The notes beneath the pieces are model-generated. The model saw only the letters and a list, made by a program, of their open reading frames with translations. It had not been told where the DNA came from and did not search any database. Made by a program: the position numbers and the translations under genes. From Acytostelium subglobosum LB1 (taxonomy: Eukaryota; Evosea; Eumycetozoa; Acytosteliales; Acytosteliaceae), in the NCBI RefSeq assembly GCF_000787575.1, contig NW_012236527.1:1054001-1118000 (forward strand): a stretch of DNA of 64,000 nt, in the 5' to 3' direction. Shown here one piece after another: positions 11,729-23,516 of the stretch (positions within the stretch are counted from its first letter, which is position 1; each line of letters opens with the position of its first letter).

Positions 11729-12334
11729 ATGAGAATGGAGTTGGACCAATTCAAAGACTCAGCAAATGCCATTGAGAGATATATAAAGGATATACGTAAC
11801 AATGGTATAAAGATGATAATGATAATGATAATTATATATCAATGGTTTGGAGTACTAATATATATTGGTAATTATTGATAGGGATAAGAATGAAGACATT
11901 GTATGAGAATAGGATAAGATTATTGGAATGGCAATTGGAAGAGAGTAAGTTTCCAAACAAAATAATAATGATTCCAATTGAATAGAATAAACTTAACCAT
12001 ATTTCCATTTAATAATAACAGAGAACAAGAAGTTACAGGCAATGGAGGAGGATATCAAATCATATAGGAATTTAGAAGTTGAGAACAAACATACACAGGC
12101 ATATCTGGATGTGATGGTTGGGGAGTATGATAGTTGGTCCAAAGGTATGAACATGTACATCTACATTCATTACTATTTATCATACTTACTCTTGCCTCTA
12201 CTCCAAAAGAGCGTGATAAAATGAAAGAACAAGCGGAAAGAGAGAGGAGTGACTGGATGGAGGAGCGAGACAGGATGCGCTCACAACTTGAGAAGTGTTT
12301 GAGGATTACCAACAGAGAAGAGGCAACTGATTGA
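11729..12334 (+). CDS. Small coiled-coil protein, four exons (hypothetical)
   Basis: Exons 11729..11804, 11882..11944, 12022..12144 and 12210..12334 are joined by three phase-1 introns of 65-77 bases with GT-AG ends and give 128 residues. The protein is almost entirely charged helix. Heptad-like stretches include YENRIRLLEWQLEEKNKKL and RERSDWMEERDRMRSQLEK, so a coiled coil over most of its length is expected. I do not recognise a family. The consistent phase and clean splice sites make it a real gene despite its size. The start is the first of two nearby ATGs (11729 and 11735), and either could be used. Confidence 0.65.
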
Positions 12335-12731
12335 CTGATTGAATGCAATGAGAGAGACAGCGAGAGAGCAAGAGTATGTCCAAATATACAATCTTTTTAA
12401 TGTTAACCTACTGATCACTGACTGATCAATATTATATAAATATATATAAGCTTAGGTTTGTGATGGTGATGAGATGTTGGGAGGGGAGGGAAGGGGAGGG
12501 GATGAGGAGGTGGCGATCAGGTGATGACTGACAGTATATCGCATGCCTACCACTGCAGCTCTGTCGCCCTACCTTGCTTTGCTATGCTATGATATGATAT
12601 GCTATGCTATGCTTTGCTTTCTGTTGCCGCTTGGTAATGGTTGGCTTGGTTCGTGGTAATGTGATGATGATGATGATGTAGTGTTGAATGTGATGATGTG
12701 ATGTGATGATGTCTGATGCATGCTGTGTCGA
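12335..12731. other. Convergent 3' region with G-rich tract and pentanucleotide repeats
   Basis: No gene is seen between the two convergent stop codons. The region holds a G-rich tract at 12479-12501, a CTATG/ATATG-type repeat around 12580-12615, and GATGAT-type repeats near 12660-12705. Confidence 0.65.
12479..12501 (+). repeat. G-quadruplex-type G-run cluster
   Basis: Five runs of three or four G separated by one or two A (GGG-A-GGGG-A-GGG-AA-GGGG-A-GGGG) satisfy the four-run G-quadruplex pattern on the plus strand, which is unusual in this A+T-rich setting. It lies just past the coiled-coil gene's stop, so it would be in that transcript's 3' end. Confidence 0.6.
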
Positions 12732-13083
12732 CTAGGATGCCTGAGGCGATGAGGTCTTCTGATTCCTGAGGGCATGTATCTTCAGCACCTTGTCATAAAT
12801 CTCCTTGAAAGTAACCTGTCCAAACTCCTGTTGTTGTTGTTGTTATTGTTGTTGTTGATTAGCAATCACTCTCTTTCCAATGATCGTGAGTAGTCACATG
12901 ACATTGATTAGACATTACCTGAATGATTGGTTGTTGCAATGTTCCCTTTATGATGAAGTCCTCTATTGAGCAATGATCTGCTGTGCTGGTAGTGCCTTTG
13001 TCACGGTTACCCAGCATGACGTAGCCTCCACTGACAAACACAAAGATCCACTGATTTGGGCCCTTCTTAATCTCCCAAGCCAT
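12732..13083 (-). CDS. Small conserved-looking protein of 86 residues (unknown function)
   Basis: Two exons, complement(12919..13083) and complement(12732..12827), joined in phase 0 encode 86 residues. The N-terminal half (MAWEIKKGPNQWIFVFVSGG, then YVMLGN) looks like paired beta strands, the middle is polar, and the C-terminal part (EFGQVTFKEIYDKVLKIHAL) is an amphipathic helix. There is no signal peptide or membrane segment. I do not recognise the family. A compact alpha/beta subunit of a complex would fit but is a guess. The intron ends in a run of CAACAA units before CAG. The spliced reading is better than the unspliced frame, which runs into Met/His-rich sequence and a stop. Confidence 0.6.
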
Positions 13084-13722
13084 TGCTTATATATCTCTCT
13101 ATATATATATATATATATCTTTGTTATATTACTATTATTCGAATGAATGATGTTATATCGATCTGATCACTCACTACTGACTGGATCGCTCGCTCGCTCA
13201 CACACAAAGTACTATATGTCAGTCAGTGTCTGGTTCTTGTATCACTTTTGAGATTTATGAGTGATGGTAATTGATGAGTTTGATGTCTCTCTCTGTTGTC
13301 TGTCTCTGTCTCTATCTATTACACTTGTGTTTGTTCACTATCTCTCTCTTTGAAATTGAGCACAAAAGAGTCATTTGACCACTACTACCTTGCTAGCTAA
13401 CTTTGCAACACATTGAGTGAACTTAAAAAAAATAAATGGGTGGGAAAGACTGATGGGTGTTATCTGTGTTGTGATTGATCACCTGACATTATTTGTTTAA
13501 GTGTGTATGAGTGTGAAGCTAGCTTCTTTATTTATTCATTATGTATCTTATATCTTTCAAATCTCTATACAATACATGAGTAAGTAGTAGTTAGGTATTT
13601 ATTATTAATGAATGAATGAAACAGTACCCATGTGTTAATATTGATTGATTGATACTCAATCATCCAACAGATATATGATTGGACGACCTATTTTGATTGT
13701 ATTTGTGTGTATTAATACAACA
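13084..13722. other. Intergenic, simple-sequence rich
   Basis: No gene seen. It contains an (AT)n run at about 13100-13118, TCTC and GCTC repeats near 13185-13345, and ATTG repeats near 13650. Confidence 0.6.
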
Positions 13723-13841
13723 TCATGGTAATGGATTTTCATAACGACATTCAATCCGTTGATTTGGGAAAACGAATGGTTTATTCTTGTCGGCAATGGC
13801 AAACACCCAATGTCGTCGTTGGATCACTGGGAGGGCACCTC
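13723..13841 (-). CDS. Last exon of an unidentified small gene (5' exon not located)
   Basis: On the minus strand a 119-base open stretch follows a good acceptor (CATAACAG at 13842-13849). After a split codon it reads GGT GCC CTC and runs 38 residues to a TGA at 13723. It includes RRHWVFAIADKNKPFVFPNQ and ends YENPLP. The mix of aromatic, basic and Pro residues looks like a real conserved C-terminus, for instance of a small ribosomal or mitochondrial protein, but I cannot name it. The upstream exon must end in phase 1 and should lie between 13842 and the purL start. I could not identify it. Confidence 0.4.
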
Positions 13842-14285
13842 CTGTTATGATTGAATGAATGAACGAAACACACACACTAACATATCCGATAAATAAAATT
13901 AATCAAAATATTTATTTCGTCTTTGGAACTCTGGGTCTGTCTGACGTCCTCCTACATGGACCATGTTGCATTACCCTATTAGACGATAAACACTCGTTGT
14001 TGAATCTCTATTGTTTCGACAATCCAATACCAACACCAAACAGATACATTACAAACAGTAATAATCACTTATTGTTATTACTGCCTACCCTAGCCTTAAC
14101 AAGCCTCATTCATCCACATTCACATTCACACTCATTCAAACGAAAACGAGCGAACTCCGACTCCAACACAAGTTCAACTTCATTCACGCCACGCCATTCA
14201 GTGTGCTCGCTCATCTCATCATCAACACTAAACATACATACATACAAAGTTATATACATATATACCTAAATAATATAAGATAAGA
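13842..14285. promoter_or_regulatory. Divergent region upstream of purL
   Basis: 444 bases between the orphan minus-strand exon and purL. A plus-strand frame (13859-14269) is His/Ser/Thr/Leu low-complexity and lacks family features, so I treat it as chance. The region should hold the purL promoter and 5' UTR and the missing first exon of the minus-strand gene. Confidence 0.4.
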
Positions 14286-17200
14286 ATGACTATTCAACAT
14301 TTCTACAGAAAGCCAGCTTTGTCTGAGGCGGCAGTCGAGTCACTCAAGAAGCGTCTCAATGAGAAATACACGAGCATCGGAATTGAATCGATTCAGTCCG
14401 AGTACTGCTTCAACGTGCAGTACGCCTCGACGCACACGCTCACCCAGCAGGAGAAGGCCACGCTGACCTGGCTGCTGTCAGAGACATTCGAACCACAATT
14501 CTACGCCGAGACGTCGTTCCTCGTCGCCGCCGACGCCACCCTGCAGCTGGTCGAGGTCGGCCCCAGAATGAACTTCACCACCACCTACTCGACCAACGCC
14601 ACCTCCATCTGCCAGTCGTGTCGTCTGGGCGTTGTCGATCGCATTGAGCGCTCTCGTCGCTACCTGGTCAAGACCAGCGCACCCTGGACCGCCGAGCAGC
14701 GCCAGGCCTTCATCGACGAGGTGCACGACCGCATGACAGAGTGCCCATACGAGAAGCCCATCGAGTCGTTCGAGACTGGTGTCGTCCCCCGTCCAGTGAC
14801 CATTGTGCCGCTGATCGAGGAGGGTCGCGCCGCCCTCGAGCGCATCAACAAAGAGATGGGTCTGGCTTTCGACGAGGCCGACCTCGAACTGTACACAGAC
14901 CTCTTCCTCAACCATCTCAAGCGCAACCCATCCGACGTCGAGTGTTTCGACATTGGCCAGTCCAACAGTGAGCACTCCAGACATTGGTTCTTCAACGGCA
15001 ACCTGTTCATTGACGGCGAGAAGACCCCAAGAACTCTCTTTGAGATCGTCAAGGCCACCCTCAAGGCCAACCCAGCCAATTCCCTCATTGCCTTCTGTGA
15101 TAACTCCAGTGCCATCAAGTATGTTGTCCCTTCATCATCATTGGAATAGTTCCAAAACAGTTGACTAACAATCAATCAATCAAACAATCAACAGGGGATT
15201 CAAAAACACAAAGGTATTGATTCCAACCGCTCCAGAGAAGGCCTCACCATACAAGGCAGGCGAGCGTGATCAGCCAATCATCTTCACCGCCGAGACACAC
15301 AACTTCCCATCGGGTGTTGCACCATTCCCAGGTGCCGAGACTGGCACTGGTGGTCGTATCAGAGACACTCACGCCACTGGACGTGGTTCATTGGTCGTTG
15401 CCGGTACCGTCGGTTACTGTGTCGGAAACCTCAACATCCCAGGCTACGATCTGCCATGGGAGGACAAATCATTCCAGTACCCCTCAAACTTGGCCCACCC
15501 CCTGAAGATCGAGATCGACGCCTCCAACGGTGCCTCGGACTATGGCAACAAGTTTGGTGAGCCCGTCATTGTCGGTTTCACTCGCTCGTACGGTGAGCGT
15601 CTGTCCAACGGCGAGAGACGTGAGTGGATCAAGCCAATCATGTTCTCTGGAGGCATTGGCTTCATGGACGGCAGACACACCAAGAAGGAGCAGCCTGAGG
15701 TTGGCATGGTCGTCGTCAAGGCTGGTGGTCCAGCCTACCGCATCGGTATGGGTGGTGGTTCCGCATCGTCCATGGTCGGTGGTGACAACAAGACAGAGCT
15801 GGACTTCTCCGCCGTTCAGCGTGGTGATGCCGAGATGGGCCAGAAGCTCAACCGTATCATCCGTGGTTGCGTCGAGAACGAGATGTTTGGCAGCGGCAAC
15901 CCAATCGTCAGTGTGCACGACCAGGGCGCTGGTGGTGCCGGCAACGTGCTCAAGGAGATCGCCGACCCATTGGGAGCCGATATCTACTTGTCCAAGATCC
16001 ACGTCGGAGACCCAACTCTCTCCGCCATGGAGATCTGGGGCGCCGAGTACCAGGAGCAGGACGCCATTCTGATGAGATCTGAGCATCGTCCATTGCTCGA
16101 GCAGATCTCTGCTCGTGAGCGTCTCCCCGTCGCCTTTGTCGGTGACGTCACCGGCACTGGCTACGCCCGTCTGGTCGACGATAAGAGCGCTGACAAGTCC
16201 ACCCCAGTCAACTTGCCATTGGAGAAGGTGCTCCAGAAGATGCCACCAAAGACATTCTACAGCGAGAGACTGCCCGCCCAGCTCACCCCAATCACCTTGC
16301 CCGCTGATCTGACCGTCTCTGGCGCTCTGGACCGTGTCCTGCGTCTGTTGTCCGTCGGCTCCAAGCGTTTCCTCACCAACAAGGTCGATCGTGCCGTCAC
16401 TGGTCTGGTCGCCCGTCAACAATGCGTTGGACCACTGCACACCCCTCTGTCTGACGTTGCCGTCATTGCCTCCAGCTACTTTGGCGTCACTGGTGCTGCC
16501 ACTTCGATCGGAGAGCAGCCCATCAAGGGATTCATCTCGCCAGCAGCCATGGCCTACCTCACCGTCGGTGAGGCTCTCACCAACCTGATGTTCGCATCAA
16601 TCACCGCTCTCCAGGACGTCAAGTGCTCTGGCAACTGGATGTGGGCTGCCAAGCTCAAGGGAGAGGGTGCCGCCCTCTACGACGCCGCCGTCTCGATGGC
16701 CGACACCATGATCGAGCTAGGCATTGCCATCGACGGAGGAAAGGACAGTCTCAGTATGGCCGCCAAGTCGCCAAACGGAGAGCTCGTCAAGGGCCCAGGT
16801 ACGCTCGTCGTCTCCACCTACGTCACCTGTGACGACATCACCAAGACCGTCACACCAGACCTCAAGCTCAACTCAAAGGAGGACAGCGCCATCGTGTACA
16901 TTGACATTGGTGCCAACAACAACTTCCTTGGTGGCTCTTCCCTGGCTCACGTCTTTGGCCAGGTCGGCAACGACACCCCACACGTCGCAGTCCAGTCACT
17001 CAAGTCCACCTTCAACGCTGTTCAGCAGCTCGTCAAGGCAAGACTCATCACCGCCGGTCATGACAGAAGCGATGGTGGTTTGATCACCACTTTGATTGAG
17101 ATGTCCATCGGTGGCAACCGTGGAATGAACATTGTTCTGCCCGCCACTCTGCTCCCAGCCAACTACACCTCCACCGACATGTTCAAGCTGCTGTTCACCG

Positions 17201-18378
17201 AAGAGCTTGGTGCCGCCGTTGAGTGCCGTCGCTCGGACCTCGCCCAGGTCATGGACATCCTCAAGCAGAACAACGTCACTGCCTACGAGATTGGTCACAC
17301 CGCCACCAACGCCGCCGGTACCGACCGTTTCGTCGTCACCGCCGCCTCCAACAACGCCGTGCTCTTGGACGCCGAGCTGTGCGACCTCAGCCAACGCTGG
17401 GAGGACACCTCCTACCATCTGGAGCAGCTGCAGGCCAACTCTGCCTACGTCGAGAGTGAGATGCGTGAGCTCAAGAAGCGCGCCACTGGAAGCGGCCGCG
17501 GTCCAAACTACCGTCTCAGCTTCACCCCATCGCCCACCATCGACCAGTCGCTCATCTCCAACAACACACCACGTGTCGCCATCATCCGTGAGGAGGGCAG
17601 CAATGGTGACCGTGAGATGGCCGCCTCCTTCTTCATGGCCGGCTTTGAGGCCTGGGATGTCGCCATGTCCGATCTGATCGCTGGCAACATCGTCCTGGAC
17701 GAGAGATTCAAGGGAGTTGCCTTTGTCGGTGGATTCTCCTACGGTGACGTTCTGGACAGCTCCAAGGGCTGGGCCGGTTCCATCCTCTTCAATGAGTCCG
17801 TCTCCAAGCAGTTCGACGCCTTCTACCAGCGCAAGGACACCTTCTCGCTGGGTCTGTGCAACGGCTGTCAGCTGATGGCCCTGCTCGGCTGGGTTCCATT
17901 CCGTGGAATCGCCGCCGCCAAGCAGCCCCGTTTCATCCACAACGCCTCTGGCCGTTTCGAGTCCCGCTGGCTCACACTCACCATTGGCAAGTCCAACGCC
18001 ATCATGTTGGCCGGCATGGAGGGCTCAGTGCTTGGCTGCTGGTCGCAGCACGGCGAGGGTCTCGCCTACTTCCCCGACACATCGATCCTGGACGACGTTA
18101 ACGCCAACAACCTGGCGCCAATCCGCTATGCCAACGACCAGGGTGAGGTCTCCACCGTGTACCCATACAACCCCAACGGATCGACCGACGGTATTGCCTC
18201 GCTCGTTTCCCGCGACGGTCGTCATTTGGCCATGATGCCACATCCAGAGCGCAGTTTGAACGCCTGGAACTGGCCATGGATGTCCGACAACATCACCAAT
18301 GCCATTGGTGGTCCATCACAGCCATCACCATGGTTGCGTATGTTCCAAAACGCTCGTATATTCTGTGAATCATCTTAA
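14286..18378 (+). CDS. purL: Phosphoribosylformylglycinamidine synthase (FGAM synthase)
   Basis: Two exons, 14286..15118 and 15195..18378, encode 1338 residues, the normal length of the large eukaryotic/proteobacterial PurL. It converts FGAR, Gln and ATP to FGAM in step four of purine synthesis. Order of parts: an N-terminal PurS-like region; the FGAM linker with DIGQSNSEHSRHWFFNG; two AIR-synthase-like halves (ETHNFPSGVAPFPGAETGTG; then GGKDSLSMAAK); and a C-terminal class I glutaminase domain with the nucleophile Cys in LGLCNGCQ (residue 1166) and HPERS (His 1294). The intron splits a Lys codon and ends in a CAAT-rich tract before CAACAG. Codon use is strongly C-biased at third positions compared with most neighbours, as expected for a highly expressed gene. 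Confidence 0.97.
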
Positions 18379-18899
18379 GGTACATATTACAATCACAAAA
18401 CAAATAAATCCAAGTATTATATATTATATTTGTGGATTGGACATCCCATCGGACCGTCCGTCAATCTTGGGACATGTCCATGTCCTCAAATAGTTCCAAT
18501 GCGATGCGAGGACGACTACAAGTCCATCCATCTACCTCACATCAAATACATCATAGGGATTGAGGTTTTTGTTCGATTGGGTGGACCTAAAAATATCTTT
18601 TTTTAATGATCAAAATTGTCAAAATAGGGCCTCACGCGTTCCTCCTGCCTGATTGGTTACTCTTGATCCATCAAGGACCCTCAGTGATTGGGTGGGTACA
18701 AACTTGTCACTACCTCCTAACAAAACATTCATTCATTCAACAACTGGGGAATCAATCAATCAATTAACTCCATCTTGTCACTCACTCCACTCTCGCTCTA
18801 CTCTCTCTCTTCTTCTTCTCATTCTACAACAACAATCAATCAATCATATACTCTATCCATCCAAACATTAATTTTTAATAGTAGTAGAAGTAGTAGTAG
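18379..18899. other. Intergenic between purL and the kinase-RasGEF gene
   Basis: 521 bases, no gene seen. CAAT runs lie at about 18752-18766 and 18833-18846, with TCTC/TTC repeats at 18785-18822 directly ahead of the kinase start. They probably belong to its 5' UTR or promoter. Confidence 0.55.
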
Positions 18900-21592
18900 A
18901 TGTCAGACCAAACAGACCCAGGACTACCAACCCAGTCCATCTGGGACATCCCATTTGAGAACTTGGAGTTCAAAGAGAGGATTGGAAAGGGCAGCTTTGG
19001 ATCGGTGTTTAGAGGCACCTATCTTGGACTCGATGTGGCCATCAAGAAGATTGAAAAGGCAGACGATCCCGAATACCTAAAGTACATCGATCGTGAGGTC
19101 TCAATGCTTCAGTAAGTCAATCACCCGATGTGCAGTATGTACTTGATGGATGGGTGTGCGGTAGCTAACACTCACTCAATCAATCAATCAATCAATCAAT
19201 CAAACATGGAACATAATACAACAGGAGTTTGAGACATCCATTCATTGTCCAGTTCTCGGGTATTTGTGTAAATACATCTGGATTGTATATTGTCACCGAG
19301 TATGTATCCGGCGGTGACGTTAGACAGTTGTTGAAGCAGTCTCCACCCATCACATGGGAGCGTAGAATATCAATCGCCGTCGACTTGGCCAAAGTACTCG
19401 TCTTCCTCCATGCCAAGAAGATCATTCACAGAGACCTAAAGTCAAAGAACATATTGGTACATATCCAATCACTCACTCATTCAATCACTCACTCCGACTA
19501 CTACTAACTCAATCAAATAGGTTGACGAGTACCAGAGGATTAGATTATGCGACTTTGGATTCGCCAGGATGAATGAGCATGTCAAGAAGAACAGACATAT
19601 GACTATGTGTGGCACAGAGGGATGGGTCGCACCAGAGATATTGTTGGGAATGAGCTATGATACATCTTGCGACGTCTTCTCATATGGAGTGGTGTTGGCC
19701 GAGTTGATCACAGGAATGAAACCAGGAACAAACATCTGGGTACGCACACCAGACAGTTGCTTTGACATCAACCCCGATGAGATGAAGCAGAACGCACTTC
19801 CAGGTTGTCCACAGAAGTATGTTAGGAAGTGAAGAATGGAGATGGAGGGAGGGAGGATGGAGAGACGTGCGGGACACACTCACTCATACCCAATCAATCA
19901 ATCAGACTCATCGACCTTTGTCTAGATTGTTGTAAATATGAACCAAGCCAGAGACCAAAGTTCGATGATGTCCTGTCTACGATCAAGAACATTGTCATAC
20001 CAGTCGAGGTGAAGTCACCTGATACCACAGCTACATCAGCTGCCACAGCTCAGACTCCACAATCACAGACGACACAGACACAGACTACACAAGCACCACA
20101 ACAGACATTATCACCGACAATGGGACAGTCTAGAAGGGCAATGTCCTCACTGCACAGGAAGTCAATCGAAGTGATATCATTGGATCAGAAGGAGTTCAAG
20201 GGCAAGTCGAGTGGAGACTCAGTCTTGGTCACAGGCACCAACAACAATTGGCGTGTTGGCGCACCCAAGCCTGCATACCAGAACCTCAAGAAGAAGACGA
20301 CAAATGGTACGCAGACAGTGTCCACGAGCCACTTGGTCAAGATGATTGAGCGCGCCACAAGTGACTACTGCTACGACACGTCCTACATCCAGGACCTTCT
20401 GCTTACATACCCGTCGTTCGTCACGCCGCTCAACCTGTGCGACTTGCTTCAGCAGCGCTACCAATCGTCGGCGCCCGACAACCATGTGGGCCAGGTGGAC
20501 AACTGGAAGAAGGTGCATCGCGTCATTCAACTGCGTGTCGTAATCTTCATCAAGCGATGGATTGAGCACTTCCCCGACGACTTCCAAGACCCATTGCTCA
20601 TGGAGAAGTTGAACGAGTTTGATCGCATCGTAGTTCAGAACAACATGGCTGCACTGTCATTGACACAGAGTACCGGCACGATCGTTGCCGGCGACAGCGA
20701 GCCGCGACTGGCAGGAGAGCTGTCCAAGAAGCGCGAGTCACTCACGCCCGCGGCCACCAGTTTGATCCACGTTGTGCCACCCGAGAGCATCCTGCCCAGC
20801 CCCTCAGCGCTCGCTGCTGGCGAGTATCTCGAGGTGGTCGACGTCAGTGCCATCGAGTTGGCGCGTCAGTTCTCGCTCACAATGTCTACGTGCTACCTGC
20901 TGATCCAGCCTCGCGAGTACCTTGAGATCTGTTGGGAGAAGGTGTCAGACTCACCGTCCCCTTGGGTCGGACGTGAGCAGACTGGCCGCCCCGGCGCCAA
21001 CATCCACGCGTATCTCGAGCGCTACGACGACCTGGTGCGCCTCGTGTCGACCGAGGTGGTCAAGCACTCGTCGCTGGCCAAGCGCACGGCCACCGTCGAG
21101 CGCTTCATCGAGGCGGCCGACAAGTGCCTCTCGTTCAACGACTTTTCCAGCGTGTTCTGCATCATGGAGGGTCTCGCCAACCCATCTGTCGAGCGTCTCA
21201 CTGAGACTTTCAAGGCGCTGAGCGGCAAGGCACACGCCACACTAGACCAGCTCAAAGTGTTTGTGTCCAAGGACAACGACTTCCGCCGCTACCGCGAGCG
21301 TCTGCAGAACTCGCAGGCACCAGCCTTCCCTTACCTCAAGCTGCTGCTCGAGGAGCTGTACTTTATCGAGACGAGCAGTCCCAAGCTACTGCCGGGTGGC
21401 GTCATCAACTTCTTCCACTATCGTGAACTGAGCCGCAAGATCCTATTTGCACACGATCTCACCAACAGCTCTATCCCACACTTCAAGATCGTTGGCACCA
21501 TTCAACGACTCCTAAACAAGCCACCTCAAGAGTTGTTTGACGATGAAGTAATCAGGCACTATTCCCTAACATGTGAGCCTGTATCACTCTAA
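18900..21592 (+). CDS. Protein kinase (TKL-like) fused to a RasGEF
   Basis: Four exons, 18900..19111, 19225..19456, 19521..19816 and 19906..21592, give 808 residues. The N-terminal kinase domain is complete: glycine loop GKGSFGSVFRG (29-39), VAIKK lysine (49/50), HRDLKSKN (139-146), DFG (159-161), GWVAPE and DVFSYGVVLAELITG. The active-site style fits the tyrosine-kinase-like group. A Thr/Gln-rich linker follows, then a RasGEF N-terminal (REM) module from about 381 (HLVKMIERATSDYCYDT) and a CDC25-type RasGEF domain from about 558 to the end (SAIELARQFSLTMS, NFFHYRELSRKI). It would both phosphorylate proteins and activate a Ras GTPase. The target is unknown. Introns 1 and 3 end in long CAAT runs. 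Confidence 0.9.
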
Positions 21593-22379
21593 GTGTGAGT
21601 CTGTTGGTGTGTGTGGACTTCCTTCAAGAACTCACACTCAAACTCATGGTCAAACTCAAACTCAAACTTCAAACTCAACTATATAGAACAACCTACAACT
21701 CAACAACATCCACCTACAACAACACAACAGAGATTTCTAAAACTCAACCTTATATATATACTCATATGATATTTAAAGAATGTAACAATATCCCAGGTAA
21801 CTCAACCATCGATCACTTTCCAGGTATCTCTCCACTCAATCACTCAATCAATCAAACAATCAAGTACTCTCTCTATTTATTACAATCAATGTCAAACATT
21901 ACACTAAATATATACATACATACATACACATGGATAGATACACACATATGGAATAATAAAGTTCTGAGGTTGTCCGTCGTAAACTAATATTTATTTATTT
22001 ATTAAAGAAATAAATGAGTAGTAACCATAAATAAAGTTATAGAAATAGTTTTATTGATTTTTAATTGATTTCGGATTAAGTTTTACGAGTTTACACACAC
22101 TGTGTGTTAGTACTCACACAGACGGAAACGATTCACAATTGGGAGATATCTAGCAGACCCTCTTGACACAGAACGGCTTAGATTCTAGTATCCCGACAGA
22201 CGTACTTTTTTTTATATATCTTTATATATATATGGAAGTAATATGAAACAAAATATTATTATTTTATTATTTGTAAACTTGATTACTTCCCGATAAAACA
22301 TCACCAATCTAAACAATCTTTTAGAGTCCAAGAAATAGAGAGGAATATCGGACTTCAAATTGATCTTTATTCAAGAAAA
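21593..22379. other. Intergenic, A+T-rich, with a T-run-terminated element
   Basis: 787 bases. A plus-strand frame at 21595-21987 directly after the kinase stop is low-complexity and looks like 3' UTR. The less A+T-rich block at about 22085-22206 is described separately. Confidence 0.55.
22109..22213 (+). ncRNA. Candidate Pol III-type small RNA
   Basis: A block of balanced composition in very A+T-rich DNA. It starts with AGTAC (22109-22113) and ends with the exact complement GTACT (22202-22206), followed at once by eight T residues (22206-22213), the form of an RNA polymerase III terminator. The interior has no open frame. It does not match the tRNA, U6, 5S or SRP RNA motifs I know, and I see no clear A or B box. 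Confidence 0.25.
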
Positions 22380-22845
22380 TCAAGAAGATGAAGAATATTG
22401 ATCTTGATCATTGGTAACAAATTCTGTTAAGTATTTGTCTCCAAAAGCGACAGAAGCACCGGAATTTTCAAAAGCACCATAATTAGCTGTAGCAACAGCA
22501 CCACTATTAGCAGTAGAAGTAATACCCGCAGCACCAGCATTTGAAACATAATTAGGATTACCATCATTAGCACCAGCAGCACCAGCAGCAGCACCAGCTA
22601 CAGCAAAAGCAGCTACATTAGCAGAACTTCCTTGACCATCACCACTAGGTAATTTGGACTGTGCTTGGTATAGAATTTCATTCCTAGGAATGTAAAAGAA
22701 AAATAGAAATTAATAAATTAATTAAATAAAATTGGTTTGACCTCCTTTTTAATTACCCTCTACTATTTGAAGATACATGGTTCATTTCTCCATTAATAAA
22801 ATTGGAAATTAATAATATTATTAGTACCAAATATATATACTTCAT
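22380..22845 (-). CDS. Small secreted Ala/Gly-rich protein, two exons
   Basis: Exons complement(22757..22845) and complement(22380..22683) are joined by a 73-base phase-2 intron (GTAATT...CCTAG) and give 130 residues. Residues 1-19 (MKYIYLVLIILLISNFING) are a clear signal peptide. The mature part has an Ala/Gly-rich core (AGAAAGAAGAN) flanked by polar Asn/Ser/Tyr stretches, with no Cys, and ends in DQDQYSSSS. No family is recognised. Its exon plan matches two other genes in this window (26440-26717 and 58782-59175): a signal-peptide exon of 86-92 bases, then a phase-2 intron splitting a Gly or Trp codon. Confidence 0.7.
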
Positions 22846-23516
22846 TATTAAGTTCTAGGATATATATATATATTATATTCAAAATAGGTTTATATATCTG
22901 ATATTTGTGTCACTAGTTTGATAATTGTAATCATTTTATGGCTTCGGTAATAACTGGTTTATGGTGAAATTATTGTTTGTAAGATAGTATTGGTTTGGTA
23001 TCTTACATTATTCAATACCCAGTAAAAAGAGTGAACGAGGGAAGGGAGTGGGGGACGATCTGATTGAGTGAAGTAGTTTACCCATCCTATTAATAGGATT
23101 GTAAGTCAGTATTAGCCGAATCTGGCTCAATTATCCGTACATTCATACTATTTGGTCAATCATATTTTCATTCCTCACAGGCAATCTACCATCATAACTT
23201 TGTTAAGAGGTTCATTATATCTGAGTATAACTCCACAGTAATGCCTTGATTCTAGAACTTGAATGGACATATATAGAGAGGCACAATGCTATACTACTAG
23301 ACTTTGTTCATCAATAAAGGGTGACTGTTAGGAAAATACTTTCACTGACACTATGAACTTGATATTGAACTATGGATTCATGTCCTAGCTCTCACCTTTA
23401 AATGAATAAAAACAATTTATATTGATCAAAACAAGAACAAAAACGAACGATTGTTGAAACAGTTGTTTTCAAACATTGTGATACAGATAATATATATTAG
23501 AGAGATAGATTAAGAC
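22846..23516. other. Intergenic upstream of esf1
   Basis: 671 bases with no protein gene seen. The part 22990-23340 is less A+T-rich than its flanks and could hold an RNA gene, but I find no diagnostic motif or long stem in it. Confidence 0.5.

Noticed and set aside
13859-14269. 136-residue plus-strand frame upstream of purL
   Set aside because: The translation is low-complexity (His/Ser/Thr/Leu) with no signal or domain. It is better explained as promoter and leader.
15484-17940. Long minus-strand open frames opposite purL (to 318 residues)
   Set aside because: They are shadows created by the strong third-position C bias of purL and match no family.
21595-21987. 130-residue frame right after the kinase-RasGEF stop
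   Set aside because: A+T-rich Asn/Thr/Leu low complexity typical of 3' UTR here.
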